The notes beneath the pieces were generated by a model. That model was not told where the DNA came from, ran no database searches, and was given only the letters and a program-made list of their open reading frames with translations. Shown here piece by piece: positions 32,523-42,965 of a stretch of DNA of 64,000 bases (the first letter of the stretch is position 1; each line of letters opens with the position of its first letter). This DNA comes from Clonostachys chloroleuca (taxonomy: Eukaryota; Ascomycota; Sordariomycetes; Hypocreales; Bionectriaceae), in assembly GCA_037952775.1 (NCBI GenBank), contig JBANAY010000004.1:10602001-10666000 (forward strand), given 5' to 3'. The translations under genes and the position numbers were made by a program.

Positions 32523-34944
32523 ATGGCCGACAAAAAGTCCCGGCTATGCCACGCATGTGCATCTATAGACCCTTACAAGCCATGCCACGGACCCGAATAT
32601 CGACCCCGTGGGGCTTCATACTCTACTCATCTCTTTTACCCTCATCATGCCTCCGTTGCGGATCTGCAAATCTCTGCTGAGAGATACAAGTGCCAACTTT
32701 GCGTTCTCATCTTGAACAGCGTTTCCAACCATAAGCCCGAGGATGTCGCGGAGGAGGACGAGTGGGACTTTGTTCTCGATGAGGCGGGCTCCGAAAAGTC
32801 TGCTGAGGGAAATGTTCCCGGGGCAATTATCGAGGCTCACAACACAATTTTTGGAAACAAGCACTCACCAGCCATACGTCCCGATGATGTAGACTCTCCT
32901 TTAGTTCTGGAACTAGTGTTCAGAGAATGTGATCGATCCGAGTTGGAGAGTCGTTGTAGCGATTTCATCGTTCATTGGACAAGTAGCGGCGAAGATGGAG
33001 ATGGTCTTACTCGACAGAAAACAACCGGCCTATGTTTAGTATCTGGACTTGAAGGTAAGTGAAACAAACGCCGGTGCTTTTATGTTGATCCTGAATCCAT
33101 GATCTGACAAAGCTTCGCGACAAGATGATTTGACACACTTTTATGAGTCCCACGACGGACTAGCAGACCAACATACAGGAAGTGTTCCAGCATTGGATCT
33201 GGCAAAGGTCTGGTTTCAATCTTGTGAATCGTCTCATGAACAGTGCCAAAAGGCCAGAGACATAAGAACTCGATACTTGCCGACACGCGTACTCAACGTC
33301 AGCGATGAGGAACACATTTTCGTTCACGTCCCTGGGAGAAAACAAAGAGATGAGTATGTGAGCCTCAGTCATTGTTGGGGAGTCGGGAAGCAGTTCAAAC
33401 TGGAAACAGGGTCTCTGAAAAGCCGACAAACGAATATCAATCTGCATGAGATGCCCAAAACATTCCAGGACGCAGTCCGTATCACCAGACACATAGGCTT
33501 GCGCTATCTCTGGATTGACAGCCTCTGCATCATACAAGACTCGGAAAAGGATTGGCTGCAAGAGGCTGCGAGGATGGGTCAGTATTACCGCGACGCCAGG
33601 TTCACCATATTTGCCGCGGCGGCAGACGGCGACGATAAGGGCTGTTTCTGGGATCGAGATGGTAGAATAGCCGCCCCTTCCAGGACAGCTATATTCGACA
33701 AGCTGCTTCCGATCATGAAGCCAGGAAGTGAGAACTCCTGTGCCTTCATCCAGAAGATCTCTCACCATTGGGGTCGAACGCCAATGCCAGCGCAATATCA
33801 CTTCCTAGACACTGTGAGGACTTTAGATGAAAGGCCGAATCCACTCAATAAAAGAGGCTGGACCTTACAAGAATGGGTTCTCTCATCCCGCGGTCTCATA
33901 TTTGACGAATGGGAGGTCAGATGGTCCTGCCCGACGACTGAGGCTTGTGAATGTATACCTGAGGGCAGAGAGCGACAGCAGCTGCCAGCATGGTATGGGT
34001 TTGCCGACCAGGCGAGCGGAGGAAACGATGCAGCAAACAAAGAGCAGGGGAATCAGACATCCCGACTACTGTCTCTTTCCTGGAATCAAATGATCCGCCG
34101 GTTTTCGACGAGAAAGCTAACATATCCAAAGGATAAGCTCCCAGCCCTGGCAGGAGTAGCTACCGAACTCTTGAACGAAAACATGGGGGCTTACCTGGCT
34201 GGTCTGTGGCAGCATAACCTGCGTCGAGATCTAGCTTGGTGGGTTCCGGCCGTGACCTTAAGCACATCGCCAGATGTCACTCGGCGTGCGGCCAGTTATC
34301 GCGCGCCGAGCTGGTCTTGGGCAAGTGTCGATGGAGAACTCCGAACCACAACTATCTATAGAGTAAGCGAGGAGACCACTTTGCGAGGATTGACGAAGCA
34401 AGCGCGCGACTCTGAGTGTCAGATTGTCAAATGCGAAACCATACCGCTAAGCTCTCTAAACCCTCTAGGAGCGGTAGCAAGTGGTGTTCTCGTTCTGAGA
34501 GGCCATATGCGATGCGCAGATATGTTATCGCCCTCCATACATCATGGTTTCAATACCATAACGATAATAGACCCTGAAACGGAAGAAGAACTCGGTCAGT
34601 TCCTCCCAGACGATACTTCTGCTCCTCCCCGCTATACCAAGATCTGGTGCGTTCTCCTCTACACTGGGTCCGACTTGGATATTACGTGCCTTGCACTCGT
34701 CCGGGCCGCGGATGAAGAAAGGGTTGTTGCGCAGCAGCACATTTCGATCCCGGGAGATGCATTTTGTAGAGTAGGAATAGTGCGTCTCAAATGGAGGGAC
34801 CCAGCCATGGGCGAGGCTGTAGGTAATCGGTACACGTATGATGGAGGAGCCGTCAACTATGAGGCGAACGAGGACTTGTGTACATTGGCCGTATTGCTTG
34901 CCTGGTTGAAGAGAGGTACAGAGCAGGATATTTGTATCATTTAG
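32523..34944 (+). CDS. HET-domain protein, large, two exons
   Basis: Exons 32523..33054 and 33113..34944 (58-base intron, GTAAGT donor, ACAAAG acceptor) encode 787 residues. The N-terminal 180 residues contain CHACASIDP and CQLCVLIL, a cysteine-bearing segment common at the front of long HET proteins. The HET domain begins at YVSLSHCWG (about residue 259). It runs through YLWIDSLCIIQD and MGQYYRDARFTIFAAA to RGWTLQEWVLSSRGLIF (about 430). A C-terminal extension of about 300 residues includes SYRAPSWSWASVDG, typical of the family. The protein is expected to take part in vegetative incompatibility. It is intact and convergent with the next HET gene across a transposon relic. Confidence 0.93.
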
Positions 34945-36009
34945 CGTGGTAGAGAGTAAACGCTGTAGTTCGTAGCTCAATGTACTCTCAAGAGCGGTAA
35001 ATCTCTGTCGAACCAAGCTTCGAGCATCTTGGAATGTCTGCCACAGAGGAAGTCGATCGCTTGGACGAAATCGGGTAAGGCAAGGCCACTTTCTGGATGC
35101 TCGATTGTGGCATTAAAAGGCTGGAGTGAGGAATAGAGAGGGCATGGCTCTAGTTAGAGGCTTTGTCTTGTTCCTCGTCGGGGATTTGAGTAGAGAGATA
35201 GGAGCATATTGCATTTTAATCCGAGTTTCTACATTGATAAAATTAGTAGACATTCTAAAGAGCACAATCGAGAGGAGAAAAGCACGGGACAGATAATTCG
35301 AGTACCAAGTGAAAGACAGCCATGAAGATGCCAGACCCGACATCTCAATACAATGAATAGGGGAGAAAAGGTACAATTGTCCGGGTTGGCATGAAGGATG
35401 AACTCTTACCGCAAGATCTTGTCTTCCCTAGCCATGATTGTTGCCCGGAAGGTAAGAGTTCCGCGCAGGAGGTATTCGGTAGAATCGCCGAAGATTGATC
35501 GTTGGGTGTAATTTTGATGTCGCTCGTCTTGCTTTGTTTCACATCCAGGCGAGGGTATGCTATGAGTCCAAGGTAGAGAGGATGCTCTGATAATGCGTTA
35601 TTTGCATTGGCGGATGTACTTTTTGAGAGGCGACATTGGGGAGAAGAACGGAGGACAGATGCAGTGGCTTGCAGCAGTGGCTTCCTGAGGTCGCGACACG
35701 TGATTTTAAATGCGAGGCAAGAAGGAAGGAGCGAGACCAGCTGCGAAGATAGGAAAGACAATTGGTTGAGGGCTCGTGGCTGCCTCAGGTATCATGCCAG
35801 ATGTTGGTCAACAGGAAACAGGTGCACGCATGTACGGCCTGGGCAAGGCGAATGACCGGGTCTGTTTCTGACCGTGCAACTTGCTGGATGTTGGTTGCCA
35901 ACAAGTAAGCATGTAAGCAATGCCAAAATTTCATACTGAAATGAAATGAAATGAAATGTGGAAGGTTCTGTATCAGCGTGTGAATGTGCAGTTGGAAACG
36001 GAGTTACTA
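34945..36009. other. Intergenic between HET gene and transposon relic
   Basis: It contains copy B of the dispersed repeat and a GAAAT pentamer array (about 35937..35957, four copies). No gene is supported. Confidence 0.5.
35297..35358 (+). repeat. Dispersed ~62-bp repeat, copy B
   Basis: TTCGAGTACCAAGTGAAA...TACAATGAAT aligns with copies A (20164) and C (48334). It is the most GC-rich of the three, perhaps the least decayed. Confidence 0.7.
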
Positions 36010-36053
36010 AGTCGAGTGGGGGGGAAGTGGCCCGGGGGTAGAAGTGGCCTACC
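36010..36053 (+). repeat. Left terminal inverted repeat
   Basis: It reads AGTCGAGTGGGGGGG then AAGTGGCCCGGGGGTAGAAG, pairs with the right end and directly follows TA. Confidence 0.93.
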
Positions 36054-37803
36054 TAATTTTTAGCCTGCGCGTCTACCCTAAGTTATATATATTATAATAA
36101 AAATAATAACAAAAGCTTTAATTCGTATTTTATAAGCAAAATAGCTATATATTCAGAATCAGAAATTAATTCTATAATTAATAATATACTTACTAGCTTA
36201 TCTATATATATTACTATTAAGAAATAGGTAATTTCTTATATAATACTTAGATAATAATTAGAAGATAGCTTAATATATATATAAGTATATAAATACTAAT
36301 AATACCTCTTAAAGGTAGAAGAAGAGAGAGTTAGGAGATAGATTATATCTTAAGAATTACTAGGATATATACCTATATATTAACAGCTTTAATATATTAC
36401 TTCCCAGATCCTTTAAGATCAGAAGGATTTTAAGCCTTTTAGTAGGTCCTAGATTAACTAGTTTCTTAGCTATTAGGAGGGCCTAGGAGTTAAGATTAGA
36501 AAGTAAATAATATTAGCTAGGCTTAATAGAGCTAATTCTGAGAATATTAATAGGTTCTTTAATAACTATAACTTAGTCTCTTAGATTAAACTGGAGAATA
36601 TATAGAATACTAATAAAGCTAGTATTATAGAGGGATATAGTCTTAATAGCCTTATTATTAGCTCTAATAAAGAAAGCTATAAGTATATAGTTCTTAAAGG
36701 GAACTAAGAGAGGGTTTAGATTATACTTATTAAGATTATTTCTACTATTAGAGAGATCCTAACTCCTTATATTATATTTAAAGGTAAAATAGTATAGTAA
36801 TAGTAGTTTAAAGATAACTTTAATAAGAAGTAGCTATTTATATTATTATAAAATAGATAGATTAGTAATACTCTTATACTTAAATAGCTTTAATAAATAT
36901 TTATTCTAGAAATTACTCCTACTAATTCTTTTAAAACTTAGCTACTAATAATTAATAGCTATAGTTTATATATAATACTAGAATTTATATAGGAATACTT
37001 TTAAAATAATATCTTCCTTCTCTTCTTATCTATATATATCTTATATATCTTATAGCTACTTAACTTAGATATATTTTCTATACTAAAAACAGCCTATTAA
37101 AGATATCTAGAATAGCTTAATAAAATACTTAATTTAACTATAATTAGAAAGGCTAACTTCCTTAAATATTATATTAAAGCTTATAAGGAGGCTCTAATAG
37201 TAAAGAATATTAAGTTAGGATTTTAAGCTATAGGAATTTATCCTCTAAACTGCTGGAAGATACTCCTAAGCAGCTAAGTTATAGCTATAGCTAAGGTATC
37301 TTTAATACTATAAAAGCTAGCTCAGAAGGATAAATATAATCTTTAAATACCTTAAAATAGCCTTTAAGTTATTAATACTATAAGATATCTATATCCTACT
37401 AGCTCTTATATAAGAAGGCTGCTTATATAATATAGCTATAAGGCGGTATAAATAATTAATTTATTAAGTATTTAATTAGTCTTAAAAAATTAGGAATTAG
37501 AGGCCTAAAAGGCCCTGAATAAATACCTAAGTTATAAGAAGTATAGAGCTATTAAACTAGATAAGAATAAGATTTTCTGCTTACTTATACAGATAAAAGA
37601 TATACAAGGTAGGCTTAATAAATTGAGGAGGAAGAGATAGTATATACAGAAGCTACGAACCTCTAATAATAATAATACTGATACTGCTATAATCTTCACA
37701 ACGAGCTGATTATAATAGTATAATTTTTATAGCTATTAGAGTTGAATTTATATAATAATTATTAAGTTACATCATCAAGACTGTTAAAAATATGTGGTAT
37801 TTG

Positions 37804-37847
37804 GGGTGGGCCACTTCTACCCCCGGGCCACTTCCCCCCACTCGACT
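37804..37847 (-). repeat. Right terminal inverted repeat
   Basis: It is the reverse complement of the left end, with one fewer G in the G-run, and is directly followed by TA. Confidence 0.93.
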
Positions 37848-38383
37848 TATCTCCAGACTACGCTAAGGAGGAGCTGGGCGGCGACACTCATCCATGGATG
37901 TTATACCTGGCATCACGCTCGATCTCTCATGGGCAGACATAAATATATTTGACTTAGGAACTAGGATAAGACTAGAATAAGACTATCTGTCATTCAGCTA
38001 CCATCTGTAGGAGCCCAGTAAATGTCCAGACTCGATACCAAAATCAATCTGTTAGGTACTGTTGATGGGCCATTGCCCATAAGCGGCCAAGGATTGTTTC
38101 GTTAATTATCTCGTCAGTTTTTTTTGTTTTCTCCTTTTTTTGGATTTTCTTTTTGCTTCTTATATTTTGGGGCTTTTCCCTCGGGCCAAGGTAGTGATGT
38201 TGTTCAAATGTCCTCCGTGTGTCATCACTCAGTCAAATCCTCCCTTTGTTGTCCCGCTACCCTGACTGCAACTCATATGGACAAACTGTGAATAGACTCT
38301 GGCATCAATCCGATAAGGTCTCGGGTGACAATCTTCAATCGTTGGCTTCTCGACCAGTAAAGGGAAATACGCAAACTTGAGGG
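37848..38383. other. Intergenic, 3' side of the HET gene
   Basis: T-rich runs occur at about 38115..38150. This is probably the 3' region of the minus-strand HET gene. Confidence 0.45.
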
Positions 38384-40486
38384 CTAGTTGAGGAGCACTC
38401 CCTTCTCAAACAGCCGACCTTCCTTGACCAACTTCCGAGCTTCGCCATCCATGAACCCATGGACATAGGCGGTCCCGACAAAGGTGTATACTTCTCTGCC
38501 GAGAAGTAGGTCTCTTGGACGTAGTATAAGCGGGACCCTCGCTCCCCTCACACATGCAATGACGTCTCCCGGCTGAGCATGTTGCATCATGGTGAACAAT
38601 CCGTTTCTGGTGACGGCAAAAGTCCAATTCTGACTGATGCGTCTGATCATTTCGTGGTGTTGGGGCATTATCTCTGACCAGAAGCCCATCTTGGGGTTGG
38701 CGGAATCGTCTTCAGCTACAGGCACTTGAGGGTGGCCGTTCAAAATTCCTCTAAAGATGCGATCCATTGTCGGCCTCTTCTCGTTCTTGGTTCGCCTAAC
38801 AGGATACGCGATACAATCCGTCGTCAACGTTCGCCAAAGGGCTCGAACCAAGGTCTCGCCCGTTAGCGCATACAACTCATTGCATTCGAGCCGCGCCAGA
38901 TCGAGGCCAGCGTTCGTGAGCCATTGGCGCAACTCGGTGTTCCAGAACTGTATGGCGGCGCCGAAAGGATAGCTTCCCTGGCAGTATAAGCCTTTGCGCA
39001 TGATGTCGTTTTCATCCTTCATGACATCTCGAGAGATTGAGCCGATGATGGTAGCCATCACCCCCAGGTACTTGTGATGAAAAACTTGAAAACGTTTGCC
39101 GGTGGGTTCTGCAGCCGCATATATCCCTTTCTGGCCGAAGAGCAGCGTCTCATGTTGATGGAACCCCAGGCTGTTGGCGAAATCGGGTACCCAATAGGGC
39201 AAGCCTTCAAGGCGAGTAGACGCTACCGAATAAGGCAGAGCTCCGTCCGGATCATGGCGTGATCTCCAGGCTGTCTGGCAAATGAGGTCCAGAGTTTTTG
39301 TGCTGTTGATGATGGCAAGCGCGGTCTCTGTGAATACGGTGGACTGCGAGTCGTAGTAGTTCACCTGAATGCCGAGCCTGTCATTCACAAGGCCGAGAAC
39401 ACCATAGACGTAGTCTCTGGGGTCCTTTGCCTTGCCTTCCGCGAAACGCATAAGCGTGTCTAGGAGAGTAGGTGTGAAGCACTTCCGCCGTGCCGACTTC
39501 TGTTGGATGAAGCGTTGGTACTCAATCTTTAGCGGTATGGCAAAAACATAGTTGAGCAGTTTGGGTAAATAATTGTAGTCGGGGGAAGCGTGGAAAGCGT
39601 TGGAGTAGTGAGCATCCCTGAGGAAAAGGCTGATGAAGCGCCAGCTCAGCTCATGGTGTCCGGCAACAAGAAGGAGCCGACGGCCAAGTGACATTTCTTG
39701 CATGATCCAAAGCCGTTTCCAAAAAGGAGGCTTGATGAATAGACGGCGCATGAGCTCCGATTGCTCTCTGTCTAGGAGAAATGGGGCATCAATGGGTAAA
39801 TGCTCAGATTGTGCAAGCACAGCCAGGGGATCCTTGCCACGACGGAGCGCAGGAATATCAAACTCATCGCCAGCACGGAGGAAGGTGGCGTGCATCTGAA
39901 GAAGGGTGCCATAGTCGCGTAGGCAGATCCGTCTGGTCAATTCCATAGCCTCGCCTATGATCCTGATGTCGGACTTGGCTTCTTGGACCATCAAATGATC
40001 GTCTGAGGACCAAGCAAGGTCGTCATTGGTGACGATGGAGTTGAAGGTCGGCAGCCATGCGAGAACGACTTTTGAGCGTGAGTAGATCTGCTTCATGAGC
40101 TGCACCTGCTTGCTTCGTTCCGTGAGGTCCCTCTGGTTAATACAGAGAGCATCAACCCATAGTGTGCGTTCCCTCCGGGCCGATCGAAGATACCGCAATG
40201 CCAGCTCAAGGTTTTTGGTGATTTTGTGAGGCTTGCCGTTGAGCGTAATGGAGTGGACGAAATGCGGCTCGTCCCATACATAGGACAAGGCTTCATACTC
40301 TCCGACTGCGTTGCTTTGAAGCTGGACATGGACGAGGTTGCAATTGATAGGCGCCGCAAAATTGTCCGATGGTGACAGCTTCAGCACGCGTATCTCTACA
40401 GCCGAGCTGTCCAGCTCACTGTAGATGGCGAGTACATCCTGAATTCGATGTGGTACAATTTGATGCGCAGGACTGGCTGCCATCAT
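38384..40486 (-). CDS. HET-domain protein, single exon
   Basis: An uninterrupted frame of 700 residues from the ATG at 40486; a second ATG follows immediately. HET motifs are in order: YEALSYVWDEP (about residue 64), TLWVDALCINQRDLTERSKQ (about 108) and LMKQIYSRSKVVLAWLP. They are followed by PPFWKRLWIMQEMSLGRRLLL (about 255) and DPRDYVYGVLGL (about 355). The remaining 340 residues are the usual variable C-terminal region, with WTFAVTRNGLFTMM and a PGDVIACVRGARVPLILR stretch common at the end of such proteins. No lesion is seen. It faces the 32523 HET gene across the RIPped transposon. Confidence 0.95.
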   Translation of the reverse strand: MMAASPAHQIVPHRIQDVLAIYSELDSSAVEIRVLKLSPSDNFAAPINCNLVHVQLQSNAVGEYEALSYVWDEPHFVHSITLNGKPHKITKNLELALRYLRSARRERTLWVDALCINQRDLTERSKQVQLMKQIYSRSKVVLAWLPTFNSIVTNDDLAWSSDDHLMVQEAKSDIRIIGEAMELTRRICLRDYGTLLQMHATFLRAGDEFDIPALRRGKDPLAVLAQSEHLPIDAPFLLDREQSELMRRLFIKPPFWKRLWIMQEMSLGRRLLLVAGHHELSWRFISLFLRDAHYSNAFHASPDYNYLPKLLNYVFAIPLKIEYQRFIQQKSARRKCFTPTLLDTLMRFAEGKAKDPRDYVYGVLGLVNDRLGIQVNYYDSQSTVFTETALAIINSTKTLDLICQTAWRSRHDPDGALPYSVASTRLEGLPYWVPDFANSLGFHQHETLLFGQKGIYAAAEPTGKRFQVFHHKYLGVMATIIGSISRDVMKDENDIMRKGLYCQGSYPFGAAIQFWNTELRQWLTNAGLDLARLECNELYALTGETLVRALWRTLTTDCIAYPVRRTKNEKRPTMDRIFRGILNGHPQVPVAEDDSANPKMGFWSEIMPQHHEMIRRISQNWTFAVTRNGLFTMMQHAQPGDVIACVRGARVPLILRPRDLLLGREVYTFVGTAYVHGFMDGEARKLVKEGRLFEKGVLLN

Positions 40487-41774
40487 TTGATGTCCCCTAG
40501 GCTATGGCCAGGGATGCGATGGATTGCGTGAGGTCTGGTCATGGAAAATGGTGATGATGGTGAGAGGATCATGGCTGTGACACGGCACAGGCAGGCGGGG
40601 GATTATTTTATCGGGAGCCGGGGTGGTAATTTTCCCAGGCTGCTTGGGAGGTGAAGTAGCAGCACTTTCGGCACGCCTGGTGATACAAGTTTGTCTCATG
40701 CGAGAGCCGGATATGCAGGTTGAGCGCGGGCTGGGAGGAGGGAGAAGTATCGTTGTTGAGTCGCAGTGCAGTCTGGTCAACGTGGCCCGGATGCTGCCAA
40801 ATATTCTCTGCAACCAGTGAGGATTAATTCGTGGCACCTGGCAAGGGAACGAAGGCAGCATTGAGGTATCGCGAATGTCGCATTGTGCGCGTAGCATCGA
40901 TGCACGACGAGGGTAGTACAACACCCCCTTTCCGTGGATGGACAGGCAATAATCAATCACGTTGGGCACGACGGTGGCTGCTTATTTCTTTTGCCATGCG
41001 CAAACCGGTTAGTGCTGTCTCACAGAGCTCGCCCGTGGGTTGAGCAGCTGCGGACGGTTGGTTCAGCGCCTGTTGGATAATTTGAAGACGTAAAAAAATG
41101 CAGAGGCAGAAGGATATCTTTTGCACATCAAATCAAGTGTTGCACATTCACTGTCCGCGTGGTGCCATGGAGAGCTTTGTCAGGCAGCAGCTTCCTTCCC
41201 ATCCTCCTCCCGCAGAACGTGCAGCTGTCAAAGGTAAAGGGTGGTATTGGCGAAAGAAGCAGGTTCATGCGCAGAGGCCCAACCGCCGTACAACGAGTGT
41301 GGCTATTCCATGTACTGTGTACTTGGGCCAACGTTCGTTGGCACCAACAGCATCATGCGTTCAAGTATCGGTACCATGAATCATGTCACTCTCGGTCGGC
41401 TTTCGCTCCAGCTGGGCGTTTTTGGGCAGACCACAGCCACCATTGTACCGCCCCTTACCCTTGCAGACTGCCATAATGCACCGAGGCCCTTGCACATGCA
41501 AATTTATGTAGGTATCCCACAAGCAAGTGATGAAGTGAACAAAAGGTGCACACGGTCAACATGTAGTTTCAGAAACAATGTCAGTTCATTCTTGTGCTAT
41601 CGGCGTATTTCTATAATCAAAAAATGCACACCCCCTCCAATCCTACTCCAGCTGCCCAACGACCACCAAAATTCATTCCAAGATACAGCAACGGCACGGA
41701 TACCTGCTCCGGTTGTCCGTCTACACATTCATCGTCGCAGCGACAATGTCACCTCACAAGCCACCCACATCTAC
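40487..41774. other. Intergenic, no gene supported
   Basis: It contains the HET gene's upstream region and the 3' side of the dioxygenase-like gene. The frame 40502..40969 (minus) is low-complexity and conflicts with others, and I do not call it. Confidence 0.5.
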
Positions 41775-42965
41775 TTAGGCCGAGCTGGTTGGTGCGCTCG
41801 AGGGCGAAGCAGAGGGGGTGCTGCCGGGGCCGCCGCCAGGAGCACCACCACCATTGCCGCCTCCCATGCCAGAGTTGGCGTTCTCGACGCCGCCGTCCTC
41901 ATAGCGGAAGGCGGCAGGTGTGATCTCGGTCGAGGCGGTGACGTTGATGCCGAAGGCGAGCCAAGCAAACAGGCCCTGGCTGACATCATCGCCGAGAAGC
42001 GTGTACTCCATGACGGGGTCGACGCCATCCGTAGCGACCTCCTCGGACAGGATGGAGTCCTCGGCGTTGGTCGTGATCTCCTGTGTGTTGGTGTTGTAAG
42101 GCTCGACCAGCTCGACTTGGCTGATGAGGTCCTGGTCGAAGAATGCCTGGCCGACGTGGCTGGCATAGTTCTCATTGCCGAGCGTGTAGTTCTTCTGAAG
42201 AGTGGCATTGGTGTGAACCATGACGTGAATATGCGTAGCACGGCCAGTGTAGTGGCCGGGGAACAGAGAGAGAAACTGGGCCACACCCTCGTCGTTGGTG
42301 GGCTGGATGCCTCGCAGGAACGTGTTATCAATGTTGGTTTCGTCGTTTGAGTTTCCATTGCCACTAGCCACGATGCCAGAGTAAACACCAGTTGAGTTGC
42401 AGTGCCACATCTCGAGGTACACGTCTGGAACGGGCTCGCAGGTCTCGACATCAATAACCTGATAATCAAGAATGATCTCGACGCCTTCCTGGTCTTCAAT
42501 CACCGAGTAGCGAACATCCTCGCCGGACACATCTAAATCTCTGTCAGTAGCTGCTTAATCCCAGGTCATTCGTATCTGCCACTTACAGTATGGGCCCTGG
42601 GTAACCTCCGGGGTAAGGACGCAGGAGTTGATACCAGCAAAGAGGGTGGCGGCGTCCGTGTTTGGGGAATAGTGCTGATCGGTCATGTTGTGAGATGTCG
42701 ATAGGATCCCGTCGAGGTCACGCTTCTTCTTGCTGTCAAGTCCTCGCTTCTGACGGGCTGCTTCAACAACGGCGGAGCGGCGAGCCTTGTTCTGGGCGGC
42801 CAGACCATTCTCCTCCCACCTCTTGGCGCAGTGCCTGAGAGAAGGCTTCTCGGCAGCCTGAAGAAACTCTCGTCGCTCCTTGGCCTCTTGCCTCACGTCA
42901 TGTCCAGGGTGGGCAATGACACTGCTAGCAGCGACGGCTAGTACACAGAGGGCCTGAGAGCGCAT
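41775..42965 (-). CDS. Secreted intradiol-dioxygenase-like protein, two exons
   Basis: Exons 42965..42587 and 42532..41775 (54-base intron, GTAAGT donor, TTTAG acceptor) encode 378 residues. A signal peptide covers about residues 1-18. A basic, KR-rich propeptide-like stretch (KARR, QKRG, KKKRD; residues 60-83) leads to the dioxygenase core at TPEVTQGPYY. The four expected Fe(III) ligands are visible: Tyr177 (TGVYSG), Tyr221 (PGHYTG), His227 and His229 (RATHIHV). Intradiol enzymes cleave catechols between the hydroxyls. The secreted fungal relatives may act on extracellular aromatics. The tail (from about residue 345) is Gly/Ser/Pro-rich low complexity without a clear GPI signal. The gene looks intact. 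Confidence 0.93.

Larger units (their letters stand above)
36010..37847. mobile_element. RIP-degraded Fot1/Pogo-like DNA transposon with TIRs
   Basis: Terminal inverted repeats of about 43 bases (AGTCGAGTGGGGGG...AAGTGGCC) bound an 1838-bp element. The ends match except for a single-G length difference and perhaps one substitution. The element is flanked by TA on both sides (36008-36009 and 37848-37849), the target duplication of the Tc1/mariner-Pogo superfamily. Fot1 elements have a similar length and TIR size. The interior is AT-rich with stops in every frame, consistent with RIP. A residual FLA-x-R...ELR-like stretch near 36470 could come from the DNA-binding part of a transposase, but this is weak. 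The GC-rich TIRs escaped mutation. Confidence 0.85.

Noticed and set aside
41241..42350. 369-residue plus-strand frame
   Set aside because: It runs antisense through exon 2 of the intradiol-dioxygenase-like gene.
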